From NCBI RefSeq assembly GCF_900156345.1, contig NZ_FTPP01000001.1, positions 1,951,372 through 2,015,371 of the forward strand: a stretch of 64,000 nt of DNA, written 5' to 3'. The position numbers were made by a program, and so were the translations under genes. Under the pieces are notes generated by a model, which saw nothing but the letters and a program-made list of their open reading frames with translations, did no database searches and was not told where the DNA came from. Below, piece by piece: positions 52,054 to 61,662 of this stretch. How positions within the stretch are numbered: the stretch's first letter is position 1; each line of letters starts with the position of its first letter. Source of the stretch: Pontibacter indicus (GTDB taxonomy: Bacteria > Bacteroidota > Bacteroidia > Cytophagales > Hymenobacteraceae).

Positions 52054-53196
52054 TTATTCCCAAAAAGCTGGTTTCACATTGGTACCCTGCACAGTGCAAT
52101 CTACACAGGGGCGCGCAGCAGCGGTATAGCCAATTGGGTCCGGTGTACTGCCATATATCGCGTCTACTGGTACCAGACTACCTCCTTCAAACCGCTCGTG
52201 CAACATGTTATTCATAACGGTATCAATTTCACAGGTTGGGTAATATAGTCGCCAATCGCGCGGAAGATCACGGCTGTCAACAAATATTCTTTTTGTTTCC
52301 ATGGTGGTAGCCGATATGTAACCGATAACTTTTTCATCGGGGTTTGAAAGGCTCCGAATATTGCTTGTCAACTGCGAAGGAAGTGGATCGAACAGCGTTC
52401 CGATATTTTCCGTGTTCTTTTTAAGCATTTCCAAGTATTCGTATGCCTCACGTGTCAGCGCGTACTGCTTGACCAGTATGCTGTATTTCATACTTACTTT
52501 CTCTGAATTGTAAGGTATAGAAAGTAATCTGTAGTTGCTGATCCTGTCCTCGCTCAACTTTACGGACGAACCTATCTCTACCCGGGTAGAGTTTTCTGAT
52601 TTCCAGCAAACATAGATAGGACTATCATCTGGCAACCGTTGTCGTATCTGCCCATTTTCATATATAAAGACAGAATAAAAAGCAGTCCTAAACTGCCAGG
52701 TCTGTTCATATTCCCATTTATAATAGTGAGTTTTATTGTTTAAGTCCTGAGAACTAACGTAGATTTTCACCTCGCCGTCCTCTGCCTTCCAATTGACGTC
52801 TTCTATTACAGGACTTGTCTTTACCTCCACAAAATCCGATGCATACTCATTACCGTTTTTGGTGCGGATGTACAGCCTGTATTTCGTGTCTGTACTGAGT
52901 TGCAGGTTAGGATGTGTATAGGTGCCATAACCTGTTTCATGCAGACCGTAGCGCTCACCATTCTCCGATTCCACCACCACAGTGGCACTTTCTTCGGCGG
53001 GCGGGGCTTCGGTTTCGTTCAGGCTCTGGGATCGGAGCAGCTGTATGGAGGTGCGGCCATTGGCGTTCAGAAAACCATTGACTACCAGAAAGTTGCTGGT
53101 CGACTCTTTTACTTCAGGAAAATAGGGTTCGACGCAACCGCTCACAAGCAGCATCACAAGCCAGACAATTGGGTTTTTCCAGTTCCGGATCTTCAT
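52054..53196 (-). CDS. DUF4249-family lipoprotein
   Basis: This 380-residue protein has a lipobox (LLVSGC, C21) followed directly by VEPYFPEV, the standard start of DUF4249 proteins. The conserved late segment ARPCVDCTVQGTNVKPAFWE ends the protein. These lipoproteins are usually encoded next to a TonB receptor and probably act as its surface partner in the way SusD does. Here the receptor gene ends 5 bases upstream, so the pair is co-transcribed. The substrate is unknown. Confidence 0.92.
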   Translation of the reverse strand: MKIRNWKNPIVWLVMLLVSGCVEPYFPEVKESTSNFLVVNGFLNANGRTSIQLLRSQSLNETEAPPAEESATVVVESENGERYGLHETGYGTYTHPNLQLSTDTKYRLYIRTKNGNEYASDFVEVKTSPVIEDVNWKAEDGEVKIYVSSQDLNNKTHYYKWEYEQTWQFRTAFYSVFIYENGQIRQRLPDDSPIYVCWKSENSTRVEIGSSVKLSEDRISNYRLLSIPYNSEKVSMKYSILVKQYALTREAYEYLEMLKKNTENIGTLFDPLPSQLTSNIRSLSNPDEKVIGYISATTMETKRIFVDSRDLPRDWRLYYPTCEIDTVMNNMLHERFEGGSLVPVDAIYGSTPDPIGYTAAARPCVDCTVQGTNVKPAFWE

Positions 53197-53201
53197 GGAG
53201 A

Positions 53202-55985
53202 TTAAAACTTAAAATTATAGGTGATGGTAGGGATCGGACTCCCGAAAATGGACATTTTATACCCTCTGATCTGTCCATTCTGTGACTTGAAATAAACAGA
53301 GTAAGGATTCTTGCGGCCCGTCAGGTTGTACACGGCCACTGTCCAGGAGCTGTGCGCCAGTTTCGCGATCTTATGGTTGCCCTCAATGTTCAAGGCAAGG
53401 TCTACGCGGTAGAAGTCCGGGATGCGGTACTGGTTGCGGTCAGAGTACAGGATGCGGTGCGAGCCACCGTCGTAGTACTTGGCCAGCGGCAGCGTAATCG
53501 GGCGGCCTGTGCTGTACGTGAAGTTAAGCGAGGTGCTGAAACGCTGGCTGAAGCGGTAGTTGCTGATCATGGTCAAGTCGTGGGGCTTATCGTAATTGCT
53601 CGCATACCACTCCCCTCTGTTGATCACCTCCGAGATGGTTGGGTCGTTGAGGCGAACAAGGGTGCGGGAATAGGTATAGCTTATCCAGCCGTTCATTTTG
53701 CCGGTTGCTTTCTTGAGCATTAACTCCACGCCATAAGCCTTGCCTTCCGCATTGGCCACATCTGTTTCGATGTGGTGGTTCATGATAATGTTGGCGCCGC
53801 TCCTGTAGTCAAGGAAATCCTGCATCCATTTGTAATAGGCCTCCGCCGAGAACTCGATGGTGTTGGCGCGCAGGTTGCGGTAGTAACCGATGGCTACCTG
53901 GTCGCCAACCTGCGGCTTGATGTTGCTGTCGCTCAGCTTCCAAGTATCGGTAGGGGCCATGGTGGCGGTGTTGGAGAGCATGTGCACGTACTGGCGCAGT
54001 CTGTTGTAGCTCGCCTTCACGGAGGAGTTATCGGACAGCACGTAGCGGGCCGAGAGCCTGAACTCAGGGCCGTGGTACGTGGCGATGGATTTGCCTTTGC
54101 CATAGGAAACCGTGTCCACGATCGTGTATACCGACATCGGTATACCTGGCGCATACTGCAGTACATCGCGCTCACCGAGCGCCGTGAAGAAAGAGTAGCG
54201 TAGACCTGCCGATACAGAAAGTTTCTGGTTGATGTCGTAGCGGTCTGAAATATACAAGGCACTCTCCACGGCCTTCTCTTGCTGCAGCTTGTCTGCCGCT
54301 ATGAGCGACTCGCTGTGGTTGGGCTTCAGGCTGCCTGGGTTCACCTCATACCGGATGGCGCTGGCACCGAAATCCAGGGTATGCCTGGAGTCCGGGAAGT
54401 AGTTGAAGTCAACCTGCATACCCGTTTGGCTGATTCCAAAGTCCATAGTAGCAGCGTTTGCAGCGTTTTCCTCGTTCGAGATGTCGTATCCGTAATGGCT
54501 GTAGGTGCCCGTCACCACGCTGTAGAGCTTGTTGTGGAAGTTGTGCTTCCACTTGATGCTGGCGTTCTGGTTCTGGAAGCGGTACAGCGTGTCGGCCGCG
54601 AGCTTGAAACGGTCCTTGCTAACATAACCGTTCAGGTATACGGTGTTCTTTTCATTTATCTCGTGGCTAATGTGCGTGTTGATGTCATAGAAAGAAGCCT
54701 CGCTGTTACTGAAGGACTTGTTCGGAATCTTCTTGAGCAGCCAGTCAGAGTAGGTGGAGCGTCCCCCTACCAGAATGGAGGTTTTGTCTTTGATGATCGG
54801 CCCTTCCAGTGTCAGACGGCTTGTCAGCAGTCCGATACCTCCTGTTCCGCTAAACTGCTTTTTGTTGCCTTCCCGTGAGGTTACTTCCAGCACCGACGAC
54901 AGGCGGCCACCGTAGCGGGCGGGCACGGCGCTCTTGTAAAGCTCCACTGATTTGATCACATCCGGGTTGAAAGCGGAGAAGAAACCAAACAGGTGCGAGG
55001 GATTGTAAACGGTAGCATCGTTGAGCAAGATCAGGTTCTGGTCGGTAGAGCCGCCGCGCACGTTCATACCCGTGGTGCCCTCACCCACCGATTTCACGCC
55101 CGGCAGCGTCAGCACTACTCTCAGAATGTCCGTCTCGCCAAATGCTGTTGGCACCTGCCGAATCGTGCGGATGTCGAGTCGCTCCATGCCCATCTGCAAA
55201 CCTGTTACGTTGCGGTCTTTTTCGGCCTCCACCAGTACCTCTTTCAGAGTGCGGATATCTTCTTCCACTTCAATGTCGAGTTTACCGTCGCTGTGCAGAA
55301 TTACCTGGCGCTTTGTGTTTTTAAGCCCAACCGCGCGGATATTCAGTTCGTGTCGCCCCACTGGGAGGGACAGGGAGTAATAACCATACTGGTCTGATGC
55401 GGTGCCGATGGAAGGAGACTCGATGTAAATATGGGCGCCAATGATCGGCTCTCCGGTATTGGCGTCGCGCAGCGTGCCTGCCAGGTTCGCCCGGCCGGTT
55501 TTGTTTCCGTTCGGGGTGCCGATCTCATAAAGCTTTATCTCAGATTGAATTCGTTTCTTGGTTTCCTGCTGTTGCGGCAGGTAGGCTGGCGCGGCAAGCT
55601 GGCTGCTTCTCCTCGCCTCCTCCTCATCCTTGAAGAAGTTGGAAGGCAGGCTGGTCATGATCGGGTTTTGCCGCGTGATGAAGATTTGGCGCTGCTCCGT
55701 GATGGCGAATTTGTATTCTGTGTCCTTCAGAATTTGGGCAAGCACCAGATTGAGCGGCTCTCCTTCTACCTCCAGATCCACCTTGATGCTGTCGGCCACT
55801 GCCTGTTCGAAGTAGAACTTGTAAGGCAATCGGGTTTCCAGCCGCTGCGCAAATTCCTGAAAAGTCATGTTACGGAACGAACCGCTGATAAGCGGAGCCT
55901 CAGTCCGCTGTTGGGCCACTGCAGGCATTGCCGTTGTTATACAGTACAGCAATACCAGCAAAAATACTCTGTAAAAATGGGTCAT
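53202..55985 (-). CDS. TonB-dependent receptor with STN and carboxypeptidase-like domains
   Basis: This 927-residue outer-membrane receptor has a signal peptide (1-24), an STN (secretin/TonB short N-terminal) domain near 30-110, a carboxypeptidase-like regulatory domain near 170-250 (LRDANTGEPIIGAHIYIE), a plug near 285-370 (GMNVRGGSTDQNLILLNDATVY, two parts) and a beta-barrel. The STN domain often signals through an anti-sigma factor, but no sigma/anti-sigma pair is adjacent. It is co-transcribed with the DUF4249 lipoprotein. It ends in NFKF, a typical barrel terminus for outer-membrane insertion. Confidence 0.93.
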   Translation of the reverse strand: MTHFYRVFLLVLLYCITTAMPAVAQQRTEAPLISGSFRNMTFQEFAQRLETRLPYKFYFEQAVADSIKVDLEVEGEPLNLVLAQILKDTEYKFAITEQRQIFITRQNPIMTSLPSNFFKDEEEARRSSQLAAPAYLPQQQETKKRIQSEIKLYEIGTPNGNKTGRANLAGTLRDANTGEPIIGAHIYIESPSIGTASDQYGYYSLSLPVGRHELNIRAVGLKNTKRQVILHSDGKLDIEVEEDIRTLKEVLVEAEKDRNVTGLQMGMERLDIRTIRQVPTAFGETDILRVVLTLPGVKSVGEGTTGMNVRGGSTDQNLILLNDATVYNPSHLFGFFSAFNPDVIKSVELYKSAVPARYGGRLSSVLEVTSREGNKKQFSGTGGIGLLTSRLTLEGPIIKDKTSILVGGRSTYSDWLLKKIPNKSFSNSEASFYDINTHISHEINEKNTVYLNGYVSKDRFKLAADTLYRFQNQNASIKWKHNFHNKLYSVVTGTYSHYGYDISNEENAANAATMDFGISQTGMQVDFNYFPDSRHTLDFGASAIRYEVNPGSLKPNHSESLIAADKLQQEKAVESALYISDRYDINQKLSVSAGLRYSFFTALGERDVLQYAPGIPMSVYTIVDTVSYGKGKSIATYHGPEFRLSARYVLSDNSSVKASYNRLRQYVHMLSNTATMAPTDTWKLSDSNIKPQVGDQVAIGYYRNLRANTIEFSAEAYYKWMQDFLDYRSGANIIMNHHIETDVANAEGKAYGVELMLKKATGKMNGWISYTYSRTLVRLNDPTISEVINRGEWYASNYDKPHDLTMISNYRFSQRFSTSLNFTYSTGRPITLPLAKYYDGGSHRILYSDRNQYRIPDFYRVDLALNIEGNHKIAKLAHSSWTVAVYNLTGRKNPYSVYFKSQNGQIRGYKMSIFGSPIPTITYNFKF

Positions 55986-56037
55986 ATGTAGTGAGAGAGC
56001 TTAAACAGATGTTGAGATAGACTGGTGTCGCGTCAGG

Positions 56038-56772
56038 TTATTGCTGGAGCGAGTCGTAGTGCTCTGCAATTCTCACGATCGCATTTTCCCGGTTCTTGCG
56101 GAAGCGGAGCTTGTTGGCGCTGGCAAATTTATTCAGGGGCTTCTTCTGGTCCTGCAGTACCCGCATCACGGAGCGCTTGCTGCTCACCTGGTGGTATACA
56201 CCGTCTTTCACCAGGAAAAATTTATCGATATCCCTGTACTCTCCCTCCATACCTTCGGTGCTAGCCCGTTCAAAGAGTATCTTTTCACGCTTCATCAGCA
56301 CCTGCACACTACCGCTGTGGAGCATATCGTAGAAACCTGGCTGAATAGAAACGCTAGTTGTGCTGTCGGCCTGCAACCTGACAAAGTTGTGCCCATGCAG
56401 GTTAAAGGCATCCACCCGGCTTTTCACCAGTCGCTGGGCCTGGCCGCTGCCATGGTTTACAATCACGAGTTCGTCCAGCACCAGGTCATAGAGCATCGGC
56501 ACGTCCTCAAACCAGGTCCCGTCATACTTTACGGCACCATTCTGGTAGATTTTGTCCTGATAGAATTGATGCCCTTTTACATAGGTTTTAACAGGCACAA
56601 AGTACTCTGGTCCGTTATAGAGATGTGCGTGCACCCCAACCGCGGTGCGGTACTGCCTGAGAGCGTCCGAAACCGCATTGCTTACGAAACTGGTGTCAGT
56701 CTGTGCAAGAATGGTGAAAGGCAGCAGGTTTAGAAAAAGAACGAGAGTGAGGTAAGCGGGGCGTTTACGCAT
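56038..56772 (-). CDS. Exported protein of unknown function
   Basis: This protein of about 244 residues has a signal peptide (AYLTLVLFLNLLPFTILAQ). The body is beta-rich, with repeated aromatic and basic residues (GPEYFVPVKTYVKGHQFYQ; KFFLVKDGVYHQVSSKRSV) and no cysteine. It is the first gene of the outer-membrane group, 52 bases before the TonB receptor, so a supporting role is likely. The frame extends to TTG 56781, but ATG 56772 starts MRKRPAYL. I do not recognise the family. Confidence 0.8.
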   Translation of the reverse strand: MRKRPAYLTLVLFLNLLPFTILAQTDTSFVSNAVSDALRQYRTAVGVHAHLYNGPEYFVPVKTYVKGHQFYQDKIYQNGAVKYDGTWFEDVPMLYDLVLDELVIVNHGSGQAQRLVKSRVDAFNLHGHNFVRLQADSTTSVSIQPGFYDMLHSGSVQVLMKREKILFERASTEGMEGEYRDIDKFFLVKDGVYHQVSSKRSVMRVLQDQKKPLNKFASANKLRFRKNRENAIVRIAEHYDSLQQ

Positions 56773-56781
56773 AGTTATCAA

Positions 56782-57150
56782 ATAGCTTCACAGCGAGTTC
56801 AGACATTAAATATAAAGTATGTTTGATGTTATGACAAGCGTAAGGGTAAATTAATCCATAAAATATTACAGCCTATTTTTCCAGATATGGACACTGATAT
56901 TATCAGGAAATATAACGAAAGAGCGATCCAGAATAAATTTTCTGCCAGCAAGCTGGTACCAAGTAGTATTTACTTGTTGGACCAGTCATGGTGCATGCCG
57001 TCTTTAGAAATGATTTACCGTGTACTGTTTTTAACAGGTATAGAAATAATAGGCCATAGCGGGCGGTCATCCTGTTTGCACTTGTCCTATTTGCCCTGCG
57101 CACGGATTTTTGCCAATCTGGTAGCTGATGGCCCGGTTAAAGCATTCTCA
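56782..57150. other. Intergenic region, no convincing gene
   Basis: These 369 bases contain two overlapping open frames on opposite strands (56887-57168 plus and 56903-57103 minus), both Cys/Ser/Arg-rich and without family resemblance. I regard both as chance. It should contain the promoter of the outer-membrane gene group at the left side. Confidence 0.4.
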
Positions 57151-58296
57151 CTATACCTTCGCAGCTAGTTCGTATACCGCCTCCACGAAGCGGCTCCAGC
57201 TAAACCGCGCCTTATACCTGGCGATGTTTCGGACAAAGGTTTCCGCTTTCGCTGAGGTATAGAAATCAGAAATGGCAGACGCTACTGCTTGGGGATCAGG
57301 TTCCACTACATATCCCACCTCTCCGGCCGGCACCAATTCCGCTAAGCCACCCACATTGGTCACCACCATCGGCTTGTCGAAATGGTAGGCAACTTGTGTT
57401 ACGCCGCTCTGCGTGGCGTGCTTATAAGGCTGCACCACCAAATCTGCTGCGCAGAAATAGTGACGCACTTCGGCATTGGGTATAAAATCTGTTCGGAGCA
57501 CGAGCCGGTCCTGTAGCCCGTGCTTTTCGATCAGTTCGTAGTAAGGCTTTGCGTCTTCGTAAAACTCACCTGCTATCAGCAGTTTCAGGTCAGGTACAGC
57601 CTGCAGCGCAGGCATAGCCATCGCCTCCAGCAACAGGTCGAGTCCTTTGTAGGCCCGGATAAAACCGAAGAAGAGCAGGTACCTCACGTTTGGGTCCAGC
57701 CCCAGAGCAGCACAGGCTTCTGCTTTGCTTTCGGCAGGCCCAAAGTTGTCGTAGAGCGGATGCGGCAGGTATAGGTTGGGTTTGTTTGGCTCGAAACGCT
57801 GCAGATCCTGCTGCACCGCCCGCGACATGGTCAAAAAACCATGGCAAGCACTTAGGAAGTACTTCGTGAAAGGCACATCGCCCGGCCGCTTTTCGTGTGG
57901 CACCACGTTGTCGGTAATGGCTAGGATGCGGCTATACCTGTTGCGCTTCACGATACGGGCAATAGTGCCTAGGGCTGGCCCCATGAAGGGTAGCCAGTAC
58001 CTGAAAATGACCAGATCCGGTTTTTGATGCCGAATGTAGTTTCCGGCGCGAATCCAGCTGATCGGGTTGATGGAGTTGATCAGCGATTTGATGGTGATGC
58101 CCTGTGGCGCGGGCTCATCGGTGAACTGGCTTTTGCCGGGAAACAGAAAGGAAGGATACTGCAGGCTGAACGATACGATTTCTACTTTGTCGCCAGCCTC
58201 CTGAAAGGCTACGGCCAGGCGCTCGTTGAACGTAGACATACCCCCACCCCGCAAAGGGTGCGCAGGCCCTACTAGCACGATACGCCTTCCTGCCAT
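57151..58296 (-). CDS. Glycosyltransferase family 4 protein
   Basis: This 381-residue GT-B glycosyltransferase has VGPAHPLRGGGMSTFNERLA at the start, FFGFIRAYKGLDLLLEAM near 214 and the C-terminal PYKHATQSGVTQVAYHFDKPMVVTNVGGLAELV region, with the EX7E-like nucleotide-sugar site. The sugar and acceptor are unknown. Its ATG overlaps the stop of the upstream GT2 gene by one base, so the two are translationally coupled and may act in one glycan pathway. A likely product is a surface polysaccharide or lipid-linked sugar. Confidence 0.9.
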   Translation of the reverse strand: MAGRRIVLVGPAHPLRGGGMSTFNERLAVAFQEAGDKVEIVSFSLQYPSFLFPGKSQFTDEPAPQGITIKSLINSINPISWIRAGNYIRHQKPDLVIFRYWLPFMGPALGTIARIVKRNRYSRILAITDNVVPHEKRPGDVPFTKYFLSACHGFLTMSRAVQQDLQRFEPNKPNLYLPHPLYDNFGPAESKAEACAALGLDPNVRYLLFFGFIRAYKGLDLLLEAMAMPALQAVPDLKLLIAGEFYEDAKPYYELIEKHGLQDRLVLRTDFIPNAEVRHYFCAADLVVQPYKHATQSGVTQVAYHFDKPMVVTNVGGLAELVPAGEVGYVVEPDPQAVASAISDFYTSAKAETFVRNIARYKARFSWSRFVEAVYELAAKV

Positions 58297-59270
58297 TATT
58301 TTTTGATCAATCCTGCCCGATCCCGGATCAGGTATTCATTCTTTTTGCTGGACGTCATCGACATCATCTCGGCCAGGAAGCCTGCCAGGAAAAGCTGCAC
58401 CCCCAGAATAACGGCCACCAGCGACAAATAGAACAAAGGCTGGTCTACCACATCGCGCACACGGCCTTCCGGGTATAGCGTGAACACTTTCTGGATAATT
58501 AACCAGAGCGTAATGCCCAGACCAACTACAAAGGAAAGCGTGCCCAATGTGCCAAAAAAGTGCATCGGGCGCTTCTTGAAACGGCTCACAAACGTGATAG
58601 ACAGCAGGTCGAGGAAGCCGTAGACAAAACGCTCGAGCCCGAACTTGGTGGTGCCGTACTTGCGCTCCTGGTGCTGCACCACTTTCTCGCCGATGCGGGT
58701 GAAGCCGTGCCACTTGGCGATAACAGGTATATAGCGGTGCATCTCGCCGTGCACCTCGATGCTCTTTACGAGCAGTTGGCGGTAGGCCTTGAGCCCGCAA
58801 TTAAAATCGTGCAGCTGGATACCGGACAAGCTCCGGGTTGCCGCATTGAATAACTTGGTTGGAATTGTTTTGCTGATCGGGTCGAAGCGCTTCTGCTTCC
58901 AGCCGGACACCAGATCATAGCGCTGGTGCTTGATCATATCGTACAGGGCAGGGATTTCCTCCGGGCTGTCCTGCAGGTCGGCGTCCATGGTGATGACTAC
59001 TTCGCCCGAGCAGCGCTTGAAGCCTTCGTTGAGAGCGGCAGACTTGCCGTAGTTGCGGTTAAAGCTGATACCTTTGACAGTATTGTCTTCGGCACTCAAT
59101 TCTGTGATCACATCCCAGGAACGGTCGGTGCTACCGTCGTCTACCAGGATGATCTCGTAAGTGAAACTGTGCGCGTGCATCACACGCTTGATCCAACGGA
59201 CCAGTTCAGGCAGCGATTCCTCTTCGTTTAAAAGAGGAACCACCACTGATATATCATAAGGGTATTGCAT
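58296..59270 (-). CDS. Membrane-anchored GT2 (GtrB/Dpm1-like)
   Basis: This 324-residue family 2 glycosyltransferase has VVPLLNEEESLPELVRW near 10-26, ILVDDGSTDRSWD near 41, MDADLQDSPEEIP near 95 and two C-terminal membrane helices (near 235 and 275). This is the architecture of GtrB/ArnC-type enzymes that transfer sugar to undecaprenyl phosphate. The sugar is unknown. It is coupled to the GT4 gene downstream by a one-base overlap (TAATG on the minus strand). Confidence 0.9.
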   Translation of the reverse strand: MQYPYDISVVVPLLNEEESLPELVRWIKRVMHAHSFTYEIILVDDGSTDRSWDVITELSAEDNTVKGISFNRNYGKSAALNEGFKRCSGEVVITMDADLQDSPEEIPALYDMIKHQRYDLVSGWKQKRFDPISKTIPTKLFNAATRSLSGIQLHDFNCGLKAYRQLLVKSIEVHGEMHRYIPVIAKWHGFTRIGEKVVQHQERKYGTTKFGLERFVYGFLDLLSITFVSRFKKRPMHFFGTLGTLSFVVGLGITLWLIIQKVFTLYPEGRVRDVVDQPLFYLSLVAVILGVQLFLAGFLAEMMSMTSSKKNEYLIRDRAGLIKK

Positions 59271-59275
59271 GCTTT

Positions 59276-59794
59276 TTATTCAAACTCCGGACGATTGTTC
59301 TTCATCACGGCGGATACTATAAGCGAAATCAGGAAACCGATTACCAGATAGCCCACGATAGACCACACAATCATCATTACAGGGCTGGACACGGACTCGC
59401 CAATGGCGATTGCCTGCTCGATCTGCTCGTCGCTCATACCTTTCTCCTCCAGCTCGATACGCTGCTTGTCCATCATGGTGGCAGTGTAGTTCGGATCAAC
59501 GAAGGAGGTATAGATATACATAAACACACCGCCCAACACACCGAAAGCGAGTGCTACCAGCGTGCCTATACCCAGGCCCTGGCCATAGGACATATAACCG
59601 TGGTTTTGCTTTTTGTATTCCTTCATGGCAATCACCATAAAGGCAATCAGGATAAGATAGCCTAAAGAGCCTATCCAGCCACTTACGTTCACGCCAGCGA
59701 TTAGCAGGATAGCAGTGAAAACAACAGATGCCAGCGCGCCCATCAGGCCATACTTAAGCGCTACAGAGGATAAAGAAGGTTGGGTTTCAGTCAT
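59276..59794 (-). CDS. DUF4199-family membrane protein
   Basis: This 172-residue membrane protein has four helices with a KYGLMGALASVVF start and the typical MKEYKKQNHGYMSYGQGLGIG loop near 58-78. The family is common in Bacteroidota and its function is unknown. It is 5 bases upstream of the GT2 gene and directly downstream of a paralogue, so a tandem duplication is likely. Confidence 0.88.
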   Translation of the reverse strand: MTETQPSLSSVALKYGLMGALASVVFTAILLIAGVNVSGWIGSLGYLILIAFMVIAMKEYKKQNHGYMSYGQGLGIGTLVALAFGVLGGVFMYIYTSFVDPNYTATMMDKQRIELEEKGMSDEQIEQAIAIGESVSSPVMMIVWSIVGYLVIGFLISLIVSAVMKNNRPEFE

Positions 59795-59822
59795 GTTAGT
59801 GTAGGGTTTATGTGAAGATGAA

Positions 59823-60320
59823 TTACTTTCTGAAAAATACAGCAGCTACTATCGAAAATAACGTCCCTACTACCATCCTGCTCAAAAAATCGTGTGTAGC
59901 CAACATACTTGGCGATAAATTGTCCAACTCTTTATAAGCCTGCTCAAAGTTTTCCTCGCCTATCAGTTTAATCTGCGCTTCCCGGCTCTGGTCAAGCAGC
60001 GCCCTCAGCTCCACCACATGCTGCTGTATGATCTCGGGACCTACCAGGTATAGCATCAGGTATAGCAGCATGGCAGCACTGAGGGCGGTATAAAAAGTAA
60101 CCGATAGGCTCACGCGCACTCCTTTCCAGAAACCAATTTCGGCATCGTGAAATAATTTGAAGTAACGCAGTCCCATAAAAATAAAGATAGGCAAAGGCAG
60201 GTAACTCCAGCGCCCTGCATCCCCCAGTGCGTTATACCCCATCAGGTATAAGGCCAGGATGATGGCAAAAGAAGCTAATCCGCACAGTACGCCGTAGCGC
60301 ACTCCCACTCTTCCAATCAT
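59823..60320 (-). CDS. DUF4199-family membrane protein, paralogue
   Basis: This 165-residue membrane protein resembles the next gene in layout: VRYGVLCGLASFAII helix, a short loop with FHDAEIGFWKGVRVSL near 57-72, and a long soluble segment (EIIQQHVVELRALLDQSREAQIK, two parts) before the last helix. It is more divergent than its neighbour. ATG 60320. Part of the minus-strand group with BatA, the dihydroorotase-like gene and two glycosyltransferases. Confidence 0.8.
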   Translation of the reverse strand: MIGRVGVRYGVLCGLASFAIILALYLMGYNALGDAGRWSYLPLPIFIFMGLRYFKLFHDAEIGFWKGVRVSLSVTFYTALSAAMLLYLMLYLVGPEIIQQHVVELRALLDQSREAQIKLIGEENFEQAYKELDNLSPSMLATHDFLSRMVVGTLFSIVAAVFFRK

Positions 60321-60389
60321 TTGATCCAGTTTTGTTATTCGCTTATTCGGGTCAGGCCGACTGCTGACAAGAATATAGCTATAAATATA

Positions 60390-61661
60390 TTAAAAAGAAT
60401 GATTAAGTACTAAATGTCCCTTATTAACAAGGCCTATTACCTTGCCTGTGAGTTCACGCCCCAGGAAAGGAGAGTTTCTGGATTTAGAGCGGGTGCTTTC
60501 CGGCGTAGGGGTCCAGGTCAGGTCCGGATGAAACAGGGTCAGACAAGCCTTCTCACCTTCCGCTATTCCACAGGCAGGCAGACGCAGGATCTGGCGGGGA
60601 GCATTGGTTAACTTTTCGATCAATTTTTCCAACGGAAGTGCATCGCCCATGCTGTTGTTGGCCACAGCAAAAGCGGTTTCGAGGTTGATGATCCCAAACT
60701 CAGCCAGGTCGAACTCAAGCTTCTTGCTCTCCGTGTCCTGCGGCTGGTGCCCGGACACGATCGCGTCAATGGTGCCGTCAGCAAGTCCCTGCAGGATAGC
60801 CGCTCTATCCGCTTCGCCTCTGAAAGGAGGAGATACTTTGAAGTTGGTGTCGAAAGGTGCGATGGTGTCGTCGGTGTAGGCAACCTGGTAACTCGCTACA
60901 TCGCAGGTTACCTGCAGGCCTTTGGCTTTGGCCTGACGAATAGCCTCCACAGCAGCAGTAGTCGATACAAGCGAGAAGTGCAACCGTCCTCCTGTATACG
61001 CTAACAGTTGCAAGTCACGCGTTACCATTACTTCCTCGGCTAGCGCAGGTATACCTTTCATGCCGAGTTGGGTGCTCACAATCCCTTCGTGCATCTGCCC
61101 GTACTCTGTCAGGCGTGTGTGTTCCGGTCGGTTCATCAGCACGCCGTCAAAGGGCTGCAGGTATTGCAGTGCCTTCACAATTACCTCGGCTCCCTGCACT
61201 GGTTTAGCACCATCGCTGAACGCTACGGCACCGGCTCGCTGCAGGTCGATCATCTCGGTCAGTTCCTTGCCCTGCGTATCTACTGTTACAGCACCGGCCG
61301 GCAGTAAATTAACCGGAAGGCCTGCTGACTTTGCCTTGATAAAATTGATGGCGCCCTTGGATTGCACGATGGGCTGCACATTCGGCATGCACAGTACATC
61401 CGTAAAACCACCCGTTGCGGCAGCGGCGGCCAAAGATTCTATATCCTCTTTGTGTTCCAGCCCCGGCTCCCCTACCTGTGCATACAAATCAACCCAGCCT
61501 GCCGACACGCAAAGCCCTTCCATTTCAATGGTCTGGTCGGCCTCGTGATCATCACCTCCAATGGAAGTGATTGTGCCATTCTCAATGAGGATGTTTTGGC
61601 GCTGAAGGTGAAAAGGTGACGTGGAATCGTAAATGCGGACTGCTTTGAGAAGAAGTTTCAT
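60390..61661 (-). CDS. Dihydroorotase-like protein lacking metal ligands
   Basis: This 423-residue amidohydrolase-fold protein clearly belongs to the dihydroorotase family (GEPGLEHKEDIESLAAAAATGG, two parts; TGGRLHFSLVST; PAGW-type strands). But the HxH metal motif is replaced by Y60-A-Q62, the following Arg is G64, the HH of the PHH segment is SYQ (near 256), and the catalytic Asp motif is SGHQPQD near 300. All the usual metal and catalytic residues are therefore absent. In some bacteria an inactive PyrC homologue serves as a structural partner of aspartate transcarbamoylase (PyrX-like). It is possible that it has this role here. It is one base from the BatA gene. Confidence 0.85.
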   Translation of the reverse strand: MKLLLKAVRIYDSTSPFHLQRQNILIENGTITSIGGDDHEADQTIEMEGLCVSAGWVDLYAQVGEPGLEHKEDIESLAAAAATGGFTDVLCMPNVQPIVQSKGAINFIKAKSAGLPVNLLPAGAVTVDTQGKELTEMIDLQRAGAVAFSDGAKPVQGAEVIVKALQYLQPFDGVLMNRPEHTRLTEYGQMHEGIVSTQLGMKGIPALAEEVMVTRDLQLLAYTGGRLHFSLVSTTAAVEAIRQAKAKGLQVTCDVASYQVAYTDDTIAPFDTNFKVSPPFRGEADRAAILQGLADGTIDAIVSGHQPQDTESKKLEFDLAEFGIINLETAFAVANNSMGDALPLEKLIEKLTNAPRQILRLPACGIAEGEKACLTLFHPDLTWTPTPESTRSKSRNSPFLGRELTGKVIGLVNKGHLVLNHSF

Positions 61662-61662
61662 G

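Noticed and set aside
56887..57168. 93-codon plus-strand frame overlapping the end of the GT4 gene
   Set aside because: Odd composition, overlap with a real gene and a competing antisense frame make chance more likely.
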